NCBI RefSeq assembly: GCF_039540375.1
Contig: NZ_BAABEX010000001.1
Coordinates: forward strand, 1 to 64,000
DNA: 64,000 nucleotides
DNA from: Acidovorax_G lacteus
GTDB taxonomy: Bacteria > Pseudomonadota > Gammaproteobacteria > Burkholderiales > Burkholderiaceae_C
Direction of reading: 5' to 3'
Part shown: positions 28,527-37,675 of the stretch, in pieces
Layout: each line of letters opens with the position of its first letter
Position numbering within the stretch: position 1 is the stretch's first letter
Notes under the pieces: model-generated
The model's database searches: none
What the model was told of the DNA's origin: nothing
The model's input: the letters and a program-made list of their open reading frames with translations, nothing else
Made by a program: the position numbers and the translations under genes

Positions 28527-30926
28527 ATGCACCTGAAACCCCTTTCCCTGGCTGCGGCCTGCGCAGCGCTGGCCGCCATTCCGGCCGCCGCCCAGACCCT
28601 GGCGACCGAGATCGCCCAGGCCGCTACCCCGGCGGCCGCGGCCACCGTCACCTCCCCCTCCGGCACTGCCGCGGGCGCAGCCGACACCGCTCCGGCCTCT
28701 GCGCCTGAAGCCGCCACCGCCCCGGTGCGCGAACTGGGCATGGTCACCGTCAGCGGCGGGCGGCCCACCTCGCTGCCCACGCAGATCCCCACCACCATCG
28801 AGGGTGTGACGCGCGAGCAGATCACGCACGCCATTAACGCCACCGACAGCGAGGACGCGCTCAAGTACCTGCCCAGCCTGCTGGTGCGCAAGCGCTACAT
28901 CGGCGACTACAACCACGCCGTGCTGTCCACCCGCGCCTCGGGCACGGGCAACCCGGCGCGGTCCATGGTGTTTGCCGACGGCATCCTGCTCTCCAACTAC
29001 CTGGGCAACGGCCCCACCAATGCGCCGCGCTGGATGCTCGTCACGCCCGAAGAGATCGAGCGCGTGGACGTGCTCTACGGCCCGTTCTCGGCCGCGTATG
29101 CGGGCAATTCGGTGGGCGCGGTGGTGGACTACGTCACGCGCATGCCCACGCAGTTCGAGGCGCACGGCAAGGTCAGCGTGCAGCACCAGCCCTTTGATCT
29201 CTACAACACCCAGGCCACCTACGGCGGCCACCAGATCAGCACCTCGGTGGGCAACCGTTCGGGGGACTGGTCGTGGTTCCTGAACTTCCAGAAGACCGAC
29301 AGCGAGGGCCAGCCGATGGTCTTTCCGACCCGCCTGGTGTCGGCGGGTGCGCTGGGCAGCGCGGGCACGCCGGTCACGGGAGCGGTGCTGCAGCCCAACC
29401 GCAGCAACCAGCCTTGGTACTTGCTGGGCACCGCCACGCAGTACCGCACGCAGCAAGACCACATCAAGGCCAAGATCGCCTACGACGTCTCGCCCACGGT
29501 GCGGGCCGCCTACACCCTGGGCTGGTGGCACAACCAATCCGAAGGGCGGCCCACCAGCTACCTGCGCGATGCGAATGGCAATGCCGTTTACAGCGGCACC
29601 GTGAACATCAACGGCCGCTCGTTCACGCTCGCGCCCAGCGACTTCAACGTCTCCAATGAAGACATCACGCACTTCATGCACGGGCTGTCGGTCAAGAGCC
29701 ATACCAAGGGCGTGTTCGATTGGGAAGTGGCCGCCAGCCTGTACGACTACCAGACCGACACCCTGCGCGCCGCCACCGTGGCACTGCCGGCGGCGCTCAA
29801 TGGTGGGGCCGGGCGCATCGTCAACAACAAGGGCACGGGCTGGAACACCCTGGCCGTCAAGGGCACCTGGCGCCCCGATGGCCTGCAGGGCGCGCACATT
29901 GTGGACTTTGGTCTGCAGCGCGACAGCTACCGGCTGCGCACCATCGAGAACGCCACGACGAACTGGATCAGCGGTGGTGCCGGTGCCCGCAACCAGGCCT
30001 TCAGCGGCGATACCCAACTGCTGGGCCTGTGGGCGCAAGACACCTGGAAGATCGCGCCGAAGTGGAAGGCGGTGCTGGGCGCCCGCGCCGAGCGCTGGAG
30101 CGCCAGCAACGGCCAGACGGCCAACGCCACCACCACGGTGAACCACGGCGAGCGCAACGAGACGTATCTCTCGCCCAAGGCGGCGGTGGCCTACCAGGCC
30201 AGCGACCTGTGGGTGCTCAAGGCCTCCACCGGCCGTGCCGTGCGCATGCCCACGGTGTCCGAGCTGTACCAGGGCGGCATCAACGCCAACGGCACGCTCA
30301 TCAACAACGACCCCAACCTGAAGCCCGAAAAGAGCTGGACCACCGAGCTGACCGCCGAGCGCGACCTGGGCAATGGCTTGCTGCGCCTGACGGCGTTTTT
30401 CGAGCGCACCCAAGATGCGCTGTACTCGCAGACCAATGTGCTCGTCACTCCCAACGTGACCAACGTGCAGAACGTGGACGCCATCCGCACCAAGGGCATT
30501 GAGCTGTCGTACCAGGCCGCCAACGTTTTTGTGCGCGGCCTGGAGCTGGGGGGCAGCCTGACCTGGACGGACTCCAAGATCACGAAGAACGACAAGTTCC
30601 CCGCCAGCGTGGGCAAATGGCAGCCGCGCATCCCCGAGTGGCGCGCCACTGCCGTGGCCACCTACCGGCCCGACGACAAATGGTCGTACACCCTGGGCGC
30701 ACGCTACAGCGGTCGGCAGTACAGCACGCTCGACAACACCGACGTGAACGGTTTTGCCTACCAGGGCGCGAGCCGCTACTTCACCACCGATGTGCGCGTG
30801 CGCTACCAGATCACACGGCAGGTCAGTGCCGCCGTGGGCATCGACAACCTGAACAACTACCAGTTCTGGAACTTCCACCCCTACCCGCAACGCACCTACA
30901 TGGCCGAGCTGAAGGTGGATCTGTAA
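28527..30926 (+). CDS. TonB-dependent receptor, probably for copper
   Basis: 799-residue outer-membrane receptor. It has a signal peptide (LAAACAALAAIPAAA|QT), an Ala/Pro-rich linker, then a plug domain. Plug motifs are VTVSGGRP (TonB-box side), DALKYLPSLLVRKRY and RVDVLYGPFSAAYAGNSVGA. A beta-barrel follows to the C-terminal end YMAELKVDL. Genes before and after (DUF2946, YcnI-like, PCuAC) are all copper-linked, so copper or a copper complex is the likely ligand; the sequence itself does not prove that. I use the ATG at 28527 with GAGGAG upstream. Confidence 0.85.
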   Translation: MHLKPLSLAAACAALAAIPAAAQTLATEIAQAATPAAAATVTSPSGTAAGAADTAPASAPEAATAPVRELGMVTVSGGRPTSLPTQIPTTIEGVTREQITHAINATDSEDALKYLPSLLVRKRYIGDYNHAVLSTRASGTGNPARSMVFADGILLSNYLGNGPTNAPRWMLVTPEEIERVDVLYGPFSAAYAGNSVGAVVDYVTRMPTQFEAHGKVSVQHQPFDLYNTQATYGGHQISTSVGNRSGDWSWFLNFQKTDSEGQPMVFPTRLVSAGALGSAGTPVTGAVLQPNRSNQPWYLLGTATQYRTQQDHIKAKIAYDVSPTVRAAYTLGWWHNQSEGRPTSYLRDANGNAVYSGTVNINGRSFTLAPSDFNVSNEDITHFMHGLSVKSHTKGVFDWEVAASLYDYQTDTLRAATVALPAALNGGAGRIVNNKGTGWNTLAVKGTWRPDGLQGAHIVDFGLQRDSYRLRTIENATTNWISGGAGARNQAFSGDTQLLGLWAQDTWKIAPKWKAVLGARAERWSASNGQTANATTTVNHGERNETYLSPKAAVAYQASDLWVLKASTGRAVRMPTVSELYQGGINANGTLINNDPNLKPEKSWTTELTAERDLGNGLLRLTAFFERTQDALYSQTNVLVTPNVTNVQNVDAIRTKGIELSYQAANVFVRGLELGGSLTWTDSKITKNDKFPASVGKWQPRIPEWRATAVATYRPDDKWSYTLGARYSGRQYSTLDNTDVNGFAYQGASRYFTTDVRVRYQITRQVSAAVGIDNLNNYQFWNFHPYPQRTYMAELKVDL

Positions 30927-30955
30927 CGCCCACACGATTCGAGAAAGACCTATCC

Positions 30956-31516
30956 ATGCCTTCTTTTGCTATCAAAAACGTAGCTGCTTGTGCTCTACTT
31001 TGCTCGGCTCTGGCCGGTTTTGGTACTGCCCATGCCCACGTGGTGCTCGAATACCAGGTGGCCCCGGCGGCCAGCAGCTACAAGGCCACCTTCAAGGTCG
31101 GCCACGGCTGCAGCGGCTCGCCCACGCGTGAAGTGTCGGTGGACATTCCGGCGGGCATGCGCGGTGCGCGCCCCATGCCCAAGCCGGGCTGGACGCTGCG
31201 CATCGACCGCGCGCCGCTGGCCCAGCCGTACACCAGCCATGGCCGCGAAGTGCGCGAAGACGTGGTGCGCGTGACCTGGACCGCCCGCACGCCCGAGGAC
31301 ATGCTGGCCCATGCCCACTACGACGAGTTTGTGCTCGTGGCCACCACGCCCGCGCAGCCGGGCATGCTGTACTGGCCGGTGCGCCAGGTCTGCGAAAGTG
31401 GCCGCCACGACTGGACCGAGGTGCCGCGCGCAGGCCAGAAGCTGCACGACCTGAAGTCCCCCGCCGCGGCGCTGGAGGTGATGCCCGCGGGCGCGGCCGG
31501 TGGGCATGCCCACTGA
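30956..31516 (+). CDS. YcnI-like copper-binding protein (DUF1775)
   Basis: 186-residue secreted protein. After signal cleavage at AHA|HVVLEY the mature chain would start with His. In the characterised YcnI family this N-terminal His holds Cu(II) in a monohistidine brace. The body reads TFKVGHGCSGSPTREVSVDI and VRVTWTARTP, as in DUF1775. The His-rich end (GGHAH) and PCuAC next door fit periplasmic copper handling. The first 13 or so codons match repeat family B, so the signal peptide seems partly made from a repeat. Confidence 0.88.
   Translation: MPSFAIKNVAACALLCSALAGFGTAHAHVVLEYQVAPAASSYKATFKVGHGCSGSPTREVSVDIPAGMRGARPMPKPGWTLRIDRAPLAQPYTSHGREVREDVVRVTWTARTPEDMLAHAHYDEFVLVATTPAQPGMLYWPVRQVCESGRHDWTEVPRAGQKLHDLKSPAAALEVMPAGAAGGHAH
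30964..30996 (+). repeat. Hairpin repeat family B, partial copy B3 inside the YcnI-like gene
   Basis: TTTTGCTATCAAAAACGTAG followed by CTGCTTGTGCTCT lies in the signal peptide region. It matches the left half of copies B2 and B7 (TTTGCTA, TAGCTGCT, GTGCT). The right arm of the hairpin is not preserved. Confidence 0.55.
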
Positions 31517-31651
31517 GGGCCAGCCCCGCGCGCAGACCGCCCGTCCATCTCCGTTGAACCCTGCGGCCCGTGAGCGGTCCATCGGGCCATGCCCGGTGCC
31601 GCCGGTGGCCGCCACCCCCATGTTTGTGTTGTTGATCAGGAGCCTGTTGCC

Positions 31652-32215
31652 ATGAACCCTCTTTCCCGTCCGACCCGCCGCATCCTCGCCCGCGCCGCGC
31701 TGGCGCTGGCCGCCAGTGCCAGCCTGTCGGTGGCCATCGCCCAGACCGCCGCCCCGGCCGCTGCCCCCGTGGCCCAGGTCGAAGGCGCCTGGGTGCGCGC
31801 CACCGTGCAGGGCCAGAAAGGCACCGGCGCATTCATGAAGATTACGGCCCCGCAGGGCGCGCAGCTCGTGGGCGCGCAGTCGCCCGTGGCCGGTGTGACC
31901 GAAGTGCACGAGATGAAGATGGAAGGCGACGTGATGAAGATGCGTGCCATCCCCGCGCTGGAGTTGCCCGCAGGCAAGCCGGTGGAACTCAAGCCCGGCG
32001 GCTACCACGTGATGCTGCTCGACCTGAAGGCTCCGCTGGCCAAGGACAGCACCGTGCCCCTGACGCTGCGCCTGCGCGACGCCAAGGGCGCTGAGAGCAC
32101 GCTGGCCCTGCAGGTGCCGGTGCTCACCGCCGCGCCGGGCGGCGCTGCTGCCGGACATGGCCACGGGCACGGCCATTCGGGCGCGGGCTCGCAGATGGAC
32201 AAGCACCGCCACTGA
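31652..32215 (+). CDS. Periplasmic copper chaperone PCu(A)C
   Basis: 187-residue secreted protein of the PCuAC family, which delivers Cu(I), for example to cytochrome oxidase. Signal peptide ends near AIAQTAAPA. The copper site is recognisable as HEMKMEGDVMKM near residue 88 and YHVMLLDL about 35 residues later, the H-M ... H-M pattern of the family. A His-rich tail (HGHGHGHSG, KHRH) could bind more copper. I start at the ATG at 31652 with CAGGAG upstream. It closes the copper cluster. Confidence 0.92.
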   Translation: MNPLSRPTRRILARAALALAASASLSVAIAQTAAPAAAPVAQVEGAWVRATVQGQKGTGAFMKITAPQGAQLVGAQSPVAGVTEVHEMKMEGDVMKMRAIPALELPAGKPVELKPGGYHVMLLDLKAPLAKDSTVPLTLRLRDAKGAESTLALQVPVLTAAPGGAAAGHGHGHGHSGAGSQMDKHRH

Positions 32216-32373
32216 TCGCCTTCGCCCCGCGCCACCGCCGCAAGCGTCCTGGTGGGCTGCGGCGGTGCGCCGTGCGACGGGGCATGCCGCGCAGGGTTGG
32301 CCCGCTTCGCGCCCCCGCGGCCTTGGGGTAAGCTGTGGCGAACCGTCCCAGCCACCCCCCTCGCGGAGCGACC

Positions 32374-33195
32374 ATGAGCGATACATCCTCCTTCGGTTTC
32401 GGCAAATTCGTGCCCGGATTCGACTTCTTGCAGAACCTGGCCAAGGGCGCAAGCCAGAACATTCCGCAACTGCCGAACCTCTCGCACTGGGTGGCCCCCA
32501 CCATCAACGTCGAAGAGCTGGAAAAGCGCATCGAAGAACTCAAGGCCGTGCAGTTCTGGCTGGAGCAGAACTCCCGCGCGCTGGCCGCCACCATCCAGGC
32601 GCTGGAAGTCCAGAAGATGACCCTGGCCACGCTCAAGGGCATGAACTTCAGCATGGGCGACGTGGCCAACGCCTTCAAGCTCAAGACGGCCGACGCCGTG
32701 ATCGGCGGCGTGCACAAGGCGGCCGACACCGTCAGCAGCGCCGCCGAGGCCGTGGCTGGCGTGGCATCGCGTGTGACTGGCATGGGCCAGACCGAGGCCG
32801 AACCCGAGGCGGCCCCTGCCAAGAAGACCCCCGCCAAAAAGTCCCGCACAGCCGCCAAGGCCGAGCCCGCGCAGGTGGTGGACCCGATGCAGTGGTGGGG
32901 TTCGCTCACCAGCCAGTTCCAGCAGATTGCCGCCAGCGCCATGAAGGACGCGGCGCGGCAGACCGCCATCGACACCACGCGCAACATGGCCACCGGTCTG
33001 GCCAAAGAAGCCCTCAAGACCGCCACCGGTATGGCCAGCCAGTTTGCGGGCAAGGCCGTGGCCAAGGCGGCCAAAGCGCCCAAGGCCGCCGCCAGCGCCA
33101 AGCCCGCAGCCAAGGCCCCGGCAGCGCCGCGCAAGAAAGCCGCCTCCAGCACCCCGCGCAAGGCCGCTGCCCCGCGGCGGCGCACCAGCGGCTGA
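32374..33195 (+). CDS. phaM: PhaM-like polyhydroxyalkanoate granule/nucleoid protein
   Basis: 273-residue cytoplasmic protein. The N-terminal part has FGKFVPGFDFLQNLAKGASQ and the VEELEKRIEELKAVQFWLEQ helix found in PhaM of Ralstonia. The C-terminal half is rich in Ala, Lys and Pro with PAKK repeats (KKTPAKKS, AKPAAKAPAAPRKKA), like the DNA-binding tail of PhaM. PhaM links PHB granules to the nucleoid and activates PHB synthase. Assignment is by overall pattern; the synthase genes are not in the window. Confidence 0.8.
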   Translation: MSDTSSFGFGKFVPGFDFLQNLAKGASQNIPQLPNLSHWVAPTINVEELEKRIEELKAVQFWLEQNSRALAATIQALEVQKMTLATLKGMNFSMGDVANAFKLKTADAVIGGVHKAADTVSSAAEAVAGVASRVTGMGQTEAEPEAAPAKKTPAKKSRTAAKAEPAQVVDPMQWWGSLTSQFQQIAASAMKDAARQTAIDTTRNMATGLAKEALKTATGMASQFAGKAVAKAAKAPKAAASAKPAAKAPAAPRKKAASSTPRKAAAPRRRTSG

Positions 33196-33226
33196 GCGCC
33201 GCGCGCCCGGCCAGGAGTCCTGACGC

Positions 33227-34519
33227 ATGAAACTGTTTCCGAGCGCCCACGCCACCCATCCGCAGTGGCGCATGGCGCTGGCCCTGGTGGTGGCGCAACT
33301 GCGCGCCCAGATGGCGCTGCCGCAGTACGCGAGCGCTCCCAGCCTGGGTCTGCTCTACATCACCGACCACTACGCCGCCGAAGCGGCCGCGGTGCTCGAC
33401 AGCCTGTCGGCCGAGCTGCCCGAGGTGACCGACTGGAGTGGCACCGTGGGCGTGGGCGTGTGCGCCAACAACGCCGAATACTTTGACGAGCCCGCGCTGT
33501 CGGTGCTGCTGCTGGATGTGCCCGCGCACCAGTACCGCGTGTTCTCGGGGGTGTCTCCGCTGCCTGCTGCCCACGCGGGCGGCTTTGCCGCGCACACGGC
33601 ACTGCTGCATGCCGACGGACACACGCCCGATCTGGCCGAGCTGATTGACGAGATGGCCGCGCGCACCGACACCGGCTACCTGTTTGGCGGCCTGGCCGCC
33701 AGCCGCGGCGCAAGCGTGCAGTTTGCGGTGGCGGGTAACGGCAACCTGCGTGGGCAGGGCGCGGCCAGCGGCGTGTTTGCGGGCGGCCTGTCGGGCGTGG
33801 CCTTTGCGCGCGACGTGGCGCTGCTCTCCCGCGTCACGCAGGGGTGCCAGCCGGTGGGGGCCGAGCACACCGTCACCGCCGCGCACGACAACGTGGTGCT
33901 GGCACTCGATGGCGATCCCGCACTCGACGTGCTGCTGCGCACGCTCGATGTCTCGCTCGACGGCGACCCGCAGCCTGCGCTGCGCAAGGTGCGCGCCACG
34001 CTGGCAGGCCTGGCCGATGCGCCAGCCATGGCCGACGCACCCGCGCGCCGCACCGGGCACTTTGGCACCGACACCCGCGTGCGCCACATCATTGGCCTGG
34101 ACGGCGCGCGCCGCGGCGTGGCCCTGGCCGACCATGTGCAGCCAGGCATGCGCCTGACCTTCTGCCAGCGCAACGTGGCCGCTGCGCGGGCCGACCTGAT
34201 GCGCATCTGCGCCGAAATCCGCGAAGAGCTGGAGCCCGAAGAACTGCTGGCCGTCCCCGCGGCCGACGTGGGCGCGCCGCCCGGGGTGCAGCAGTCTCCG
34301 CAGGGGCGACGCATTTGTGGCGCGGTGTACGTGAGCTGTTCGGGCCGTGGCGGCCCGCACTTCGGCGGCCCGAGTGCTGAGCTGCAAATCGTGCGCCATG
34401 CGCTGGGCGACGTGCCCCTGGTCGGCTTTTTTGCGGGCGGCGAGATCGCCCACCAGCACCTGTACGGCTACACCGGCGTGCTCACGGTGTTTGTGGACGA
34501 CGCTGCGGCCGAGGTCTGA
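33227..34519 (+). CDS. FIST-domain sensory protein
   Basis: 430-residue cytoplasmic protein. An N-terminal FIST domain (GLLYITDHYAAEAAAVLDSL, then the WSGTVGVGVC segment) is joined to a C-terminal FIST_C domain (VSCSGRGGPHFGGPSAELQI then PLVGFFAGGEIAH). FIST proteins are thought to sense small ligands, perhaps amino acids, for signalling. This one has no attached kinase or cyclase domain. It follows the PhaM-like gene after 31 bp. Confidence 0.88.
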   Translation: MKLFPSAHATHPQWRMALALVVAQLRAQMALPQYASAPSLGLLYITDHYAAEAAAVLDSLSAELPEVTDWSGTVGVGVCANNAEYFDEPALSVLLLDVPAHQYRVFSGVSPLPAAHAGGFAAHTALLHADGHTPDLAELIDEMAARTDTGYLFGGLAASRGASVQFAVAGNGNLRGQGAASGVFAGGLSGVAFARDVALLSRVTQGCQPVGAEHTVTAAHDNVVLALDGDPALDVLLRTLDVSLDGDPQPALRKVRATLAGLADAPAMADAPARRTGHFGTDTRVRHIIGLDGARRGVALADHVQPGMRLTFCQRNVAAARADLMRICAEIREELEPEELLAVPAADVGAPPGVQQSPQGRRICGAVYVSCSGRGGPHFGGPSAELQIVRHALGDVPLVGFFAGGEIAHQHLYGYTGVLTVFVDDAAAEV

Positions 34520-35168
34520 CCCCCCCTGCGCGCAGTCCAGGGGCGCACCACGCAGTCACTCCCAGGGTTTGAGGCAGCTTGGGGGCAGCCCCCAAGCCGT
34601 GTGCGCAACGCCCACAGCCCCCGCGGTGGCTGCGGCTGTGCCTTGGCACCCACCGCGCTGCACTGTGCAGTGGTTGCGGATGGGGCTTTGGTCCAGTGTG
34701 GGTGCCGGGGCGGTGAGCCGCCACGGGCCGGGCGGGGCCGTAGGCCAGCCGGTGAACCGGGCAGGTCGCCGATGCTGCAAGCGCCAGGCCGGTGTGCGCG
34801 CCGAATCCTGCGCCGCGCGTGGCCTGCATCACGCCGGCCAAGTCTTTGCTCGTGCTCGCCGCGACCGTTGGACCCGTTGCCACGAACCGGACCGCCTCCA
34901 CTGCGCTGCGCAGGATCGAATGCGCCGCCTTGCGGGCCACAGGCTGGACACGCTGTAGGCGTGCGCGCCGGTGCCCCTCAGGCACCACGCACGCACACCG
35001 CAGCAGACGTCCATGCCGCAGGCCCGTGAGCGCTTCTCGTCATTTCCCTCTGACGGGAAGGACTATGCCCGAGGTCCTTGTAGCGTGCATACGGGTGTTG
35101 CGTGTTGCCAGCGGCTTTTACATTTGCTCACGGCGCAACACGCTGCGACATGGCAGCGTGCCCAGGCC
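34520..35168. other. Intergenic region without a clear gene
   Basis: About 650 bp between the FIST gene and the oxidase gene, which are convergent. Frames here are rich in Arg, Cys and Pro and look like non-coding GC-rich sequence. I found no hairpin with a T run, although the two genes converge. Confidence 0.5.
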
Positions 35169-36500
35169 TCAGCCCGCCGCGCGCGCGGGCGTGCCCAGCG
35201 TGTGCACCGGACGGCCCTGCACGCCGCCCAGAAACGCAAAGTCCACCTCGGGCACGCGGCCGCTGATGATGTCGGCCAGCGCGCGGCCCGAGCCGCAAGC
35301 GTGCGTCCAGCCCAGCGTGCCGTGGCCGGTGTTCAGGTACAGGTTGCCCACGCGGCTCTGGCCAATCAGCGGCACGTTGCTGGGCGTGGCCGGGCGCAGG
35401 CCCGTCCAGAACTGCGCTTGCGAGGCGTCCGCCGCGCCCGGAAAGAGCTGCTGTACGCGGCGCACAATGGCCTCGCAGCGTACGGTGTTGAGGTGGCGGT
35501 CGTAGCCGTTGAGCTCGGCCGTGCCTGCAATGCGCATGCGGTCGCCGCGCTCGCTGGTGTAGCGCGAGAACACGAGCTTGAACTCGTCGTCGGTCAGGCT
35601 CACTTCGTAGGCGCGCGAGGGGTCGATCACCGGCATGGTCACCGAATAGCCCTTGGCCGGGTAGATCGGCAGGCCCAGCCCCAGCGGCGCGGCCAGCAGT
35701 GGGCTGAACGAGCCCAGCGCGAGCACATAGGCGTCGGCCTGGATGCGCTCGAAGCGGCCCTCGGCGTTGGTCACTTCCACATGGTCGATGCGGCGGTCGG
35801 CCCCCGTGCCTGTGGTGCGCAGCGCCGTGATGTGGTGGCCCAGGCGGAAGCGCACGCCCGCCTGTTCGCACACCGCGGCCAGGCCGCGCACGAACTGGTT
35901 GGCATCGCCCGATTCGTCTTCGGCCGTGAAGGTCGCTCCGGCCAGCTGCGGGCGGATCGCGGCCAGCGCAGGCTCGATTTGCACGGCCTCGTCGGCCGAG
36001 ATCACGCGGCGCTCGCAGCCCAGCGCGCGCATCTGCTCGGCCGGGGCCAGCGCACCTTCAAATTCCTTCTGGTTGGTATAGAAGTGCAGGATGCCCTGCG
36101 TGCGCTGGTCGTACTGCAGGCCGGTGGCAGCGCGCAATTGCTGCAGCGACGCGCGGCTGTAGGTGCCCAGGCGCACGATCTGCTCGATGTTGTGGCGCGT
36201 GCGGCCCGGCGTGCAGTTGCGCAGGAAGGACAGGCCCCAGAGCCATTGGCGCAGATCGGCCCGCAGGCGGAACAGCAGCGGCGCATCTTCCTGGCCCAGC
36301 CACTGCAGCACCTTGAGCGGCGCGCTCGGGTTGGCCCAGGGTTCGGCGTGGCTCACCGAAATCTGCCCGCCGTTGGCAAAGCTGGTTTCCGCGCCGGGCG
36401 TGGCCTGGCGGTCGATGACGGTGACCTCGTGGCCGAGTTGCTGCAGGTAGTGGGCAGAGGTGACGCCGAGCAGACCGGCGCCGAGAACGGCGATGCGCAT
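35169..36500 (-). CDS. dadA: DadA-like FAD-dependent amino acid dehydrogenase
   Basis: 443-residue flavoprotein like the small subunit of D-amino acid dehydrogenase, which removes the amino group of D-amino acids and feeds quinones. The dinucleotide-binding start is MRIAVLGAGLLGVTSAHYLQ. Other segments are ETSFANGGQISVSHAEPWA, YPAKGYSVTMP and the C-terminal FWTGLRPATPSNVPLIGQS with NTGHGTLGWTHACGSGRALA. It lies downstream of a tandem glycine riboswitch, so glycine probably controls it. That makes glycine, or amino acids linked to glycine, a possible substrate. Symbol given by similarity. Confidence 0.85.
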   Translation of the reverse strand: MRIAVLGAGLLGVTSAHYLQQLGHEVTVIDRQATPGAETSFANGGQISVSHAEPWANPSAPLKVLQWLGQEDAPLLFRLRADLRQWLWGLSFLRNCTPGRTRHNIEQIVRLGTYSRASLQQLRAATGLQYDQRTQGILHFYTNQKEFEGALAPAEQMRALGCERRVISADEAVQIEPALAAIRPQLAGATFTAEDESGDANQFVRGLAAVCEQAGVRFRLGHHITALRTTGTGADRRIDHVEVTNAEGRFERIQADAYVLALGSFSPLLAAPLGLGLPIYPAKGYSVTMPVIDPSRAYEVSLTDDEFKLVFSRYTSERGDRMRIAGTAELNGYDRHLNTVRCEAIVRRVQQLFPGAADASQAQFWTGLRPATPSNVPLIGQSRVGNLYLNTGHGTLGWTHACGSGRALADIISGRVPEVDFAFLGGVQGRPVHTLGTPARAAG

Positions 36501-36520
36501 GATGGGAGCCTTTCAGGGGT

Positions 36521-36564
36521 CTCGTGCTGGGCAGGCAAGCACGAGCAGCTATCAAATCGATAGC
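36521..36564 (-). repeat. Hairpin repeat family B, copy B4
   Basis: CTCGTGCT and AGCACGAG pair perfectly around 9 nt and are followed by CAGCTATCAAATCGATAGC. It lies between the glycine riboswitch and the dadA start codon, so it is part of the leader RNA. Confidence 0.7.
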
Positions 36565-36594
36565 GTGCAGCGGGCGTGCCAGCCAGCTGCCGCT

Positions 36595-36785
36595 CCCCCT
36601 GTCCTTGGTACCTGAGAGATTCACCGCAGGCCCCGCATGGGCCACGGCTTGCTCCTTCGGTGCGCCACGCACGGTGGCGGCTCTCCAGACGGCAATGTGT
36701 TGGGTGCAGTACGGAACCTGAGCGTGTATGGGAGTTTGCGCCTTCGGTGAGATGCGGCGGGCCGCACCTGCTCTCCTGCAGTGCC
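36595..36785 (-). promoter_or_regulatory. Tandem glycine riboswitch
   Basis: On the minus strand two glycine aptamers are visible. The first has GGAGAGCAGGTGCGG, CACCGAAGGCGCAAACTCCC and TCAGGTTCCGTAC (about 36710-36778). The second has CTGGAGAGCC, CACCGAAGGAGCAAGCC and TCTCAGGTACCAAGGACAGG (about 36597-36690). These are the conserved cores of the gcvT RNA element. The order is two aptamers then the dadA start about 95 nt on. In most species this RNA controls glycine cleavage genes. Confidence 0.92.
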
Positions 36786-36878
36786 GCAGTCTAGGCCCTG
36801 CCGCCCTGCTGCGGGGTGCATCAGCGTGCTAATGCACCGCAATAAAAGCTGATGCAGGCCATCGGGGCGACCGCCCCG

Positions 36879-37259
36879 TCAGCGCCACCACAGCAGCCCT
36901 GCAATGCCCAGCAGCACCGCCCAGGCCGGGTGCCGCGCTCGGGTGGCATACAGCACCAGCAGCCCGCACGCAGCCACGGCAGCGCCAGTGGCGTGCGCCG
37001 TCCAGACCACCAGCGGGGCTTGCGGTGGTTCGGCAGCCAGTCGCCAGAGCAGCGCTGCCAGCAGCCAGCCCAGTACCGATACCAGATGCCAAGTGGCCCA
37101 GACAATGCGCAGCTGTCGCTCGCGCAGCAGCGGCTGCGCCGTGGTGGGCACGATGCCGCGCGTGCGCAGCGCGCGGAAGATCAGCACTTCACCCAGCACC
37201 GAGTGCACGATGCCGACGAGGACGAGGCCGACTGCGGCCCAGAGCAAAGCCGTGTTCAT
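36879..37259 (-). CDS. Small membrane protein, unknown function
   Basis: 126-residue protein with about four hydrophobic segments: LLWAAVGLVLVGIVHSVLGE, LVSVLGWLLAALLWRLA, VVWTAHATGAAVAACGLLVL and AWAVLLGIAGLLWW. No catalytic motif seen. Last gene of a five-gene operon; its ATG overlaps the stop of the preceding gene by 4 bp. Confidence 0.82.
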   Translation of the reverse strand: MNTALLWAAVGLVLVGIVHSVLGEVLIFRALRTRGIVPTTAQPLLRERQLRIVWATWHLVSVLGWLLAALLWRLAAEPPQAPLVVWTAHATGAAVAACGLLVLYATRARHPAWAVLLGIAGLLWWR

Positions 37260-37675
37260 GCCCGCTCCCGGGTAGGTGCAGTGCGCGCGTCCGCGCTGCG
37301 GCTCAGGGCCAGCGCCGGGGGCAGCAGCAGCCACAGACCGGAATCCGGCATCAGTGCGATGCCCATCCCCGTCAGAGCCAACAAGCCCCAACCCAGCGGG
37401 CGTTGCAGGCTGGCTTCGGGCGCGTGGCGCTCGGCCCACAGCACGACCCATCCCAGCAGGGCCAGCAACGCGCCGAACAGGGCGAACCACGCCACGGCGC
37501 CCAGCATCGGATCGGCTCCCACGCTTGCGATGACGCCCTGCGCGGCCATGTCGCGCCATTGCGGCATGAACACGATGGCGGCATAAACGCTGTGCAGCGC
37601 GGCCACGGCGATCAGCCATGGGCCTTTCCAGCGAAAGCGAAGCGCAGGGGGGGCGCGGTGGACAACAGGATTCAT
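37256..37675 (-). CDS. DUF6463-like membrane protein
   Basis: 139-residue protein with four likely membrane spans (WLIAVAALHSVYAAIVFM, LGAVAWFALFGALLALLGWV, LGWGLLALTGMGIALM, GLWLLLPPALAL). The His-Ser after the first span and WFALFG fit the small DUF6463 family as I recall it. Start overlaps the aarF stop by 4 bp. Confidence 0.72.
   Translation of the reverse strand: MNPVVHRAPPALRFRWKGPWLIAVAALHSVYAAIVFMPQWRDMAAQGVIASVGADPMLGAVAWFALFGALLALLGWVVLWAERHAPEASLQRPLGWGLLALTGMGIALMPDSGLWLLLPPALALSRSADARTAPTRERA

Noticed and set aside
28356..30935. Long minus-strand frame opposite the TonB receptor gene
   Set aside because: It is the antisense shadow of a convincing receptor gene. Its sequence is rich in Val, Gly, His and Arg, with no known domain.
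34520..35168. Possible gene or RNA element after the FIST gene
   Set aside because: Several open frames exist but none has family features, a ribosome-binding site or a recognisable RNA core.
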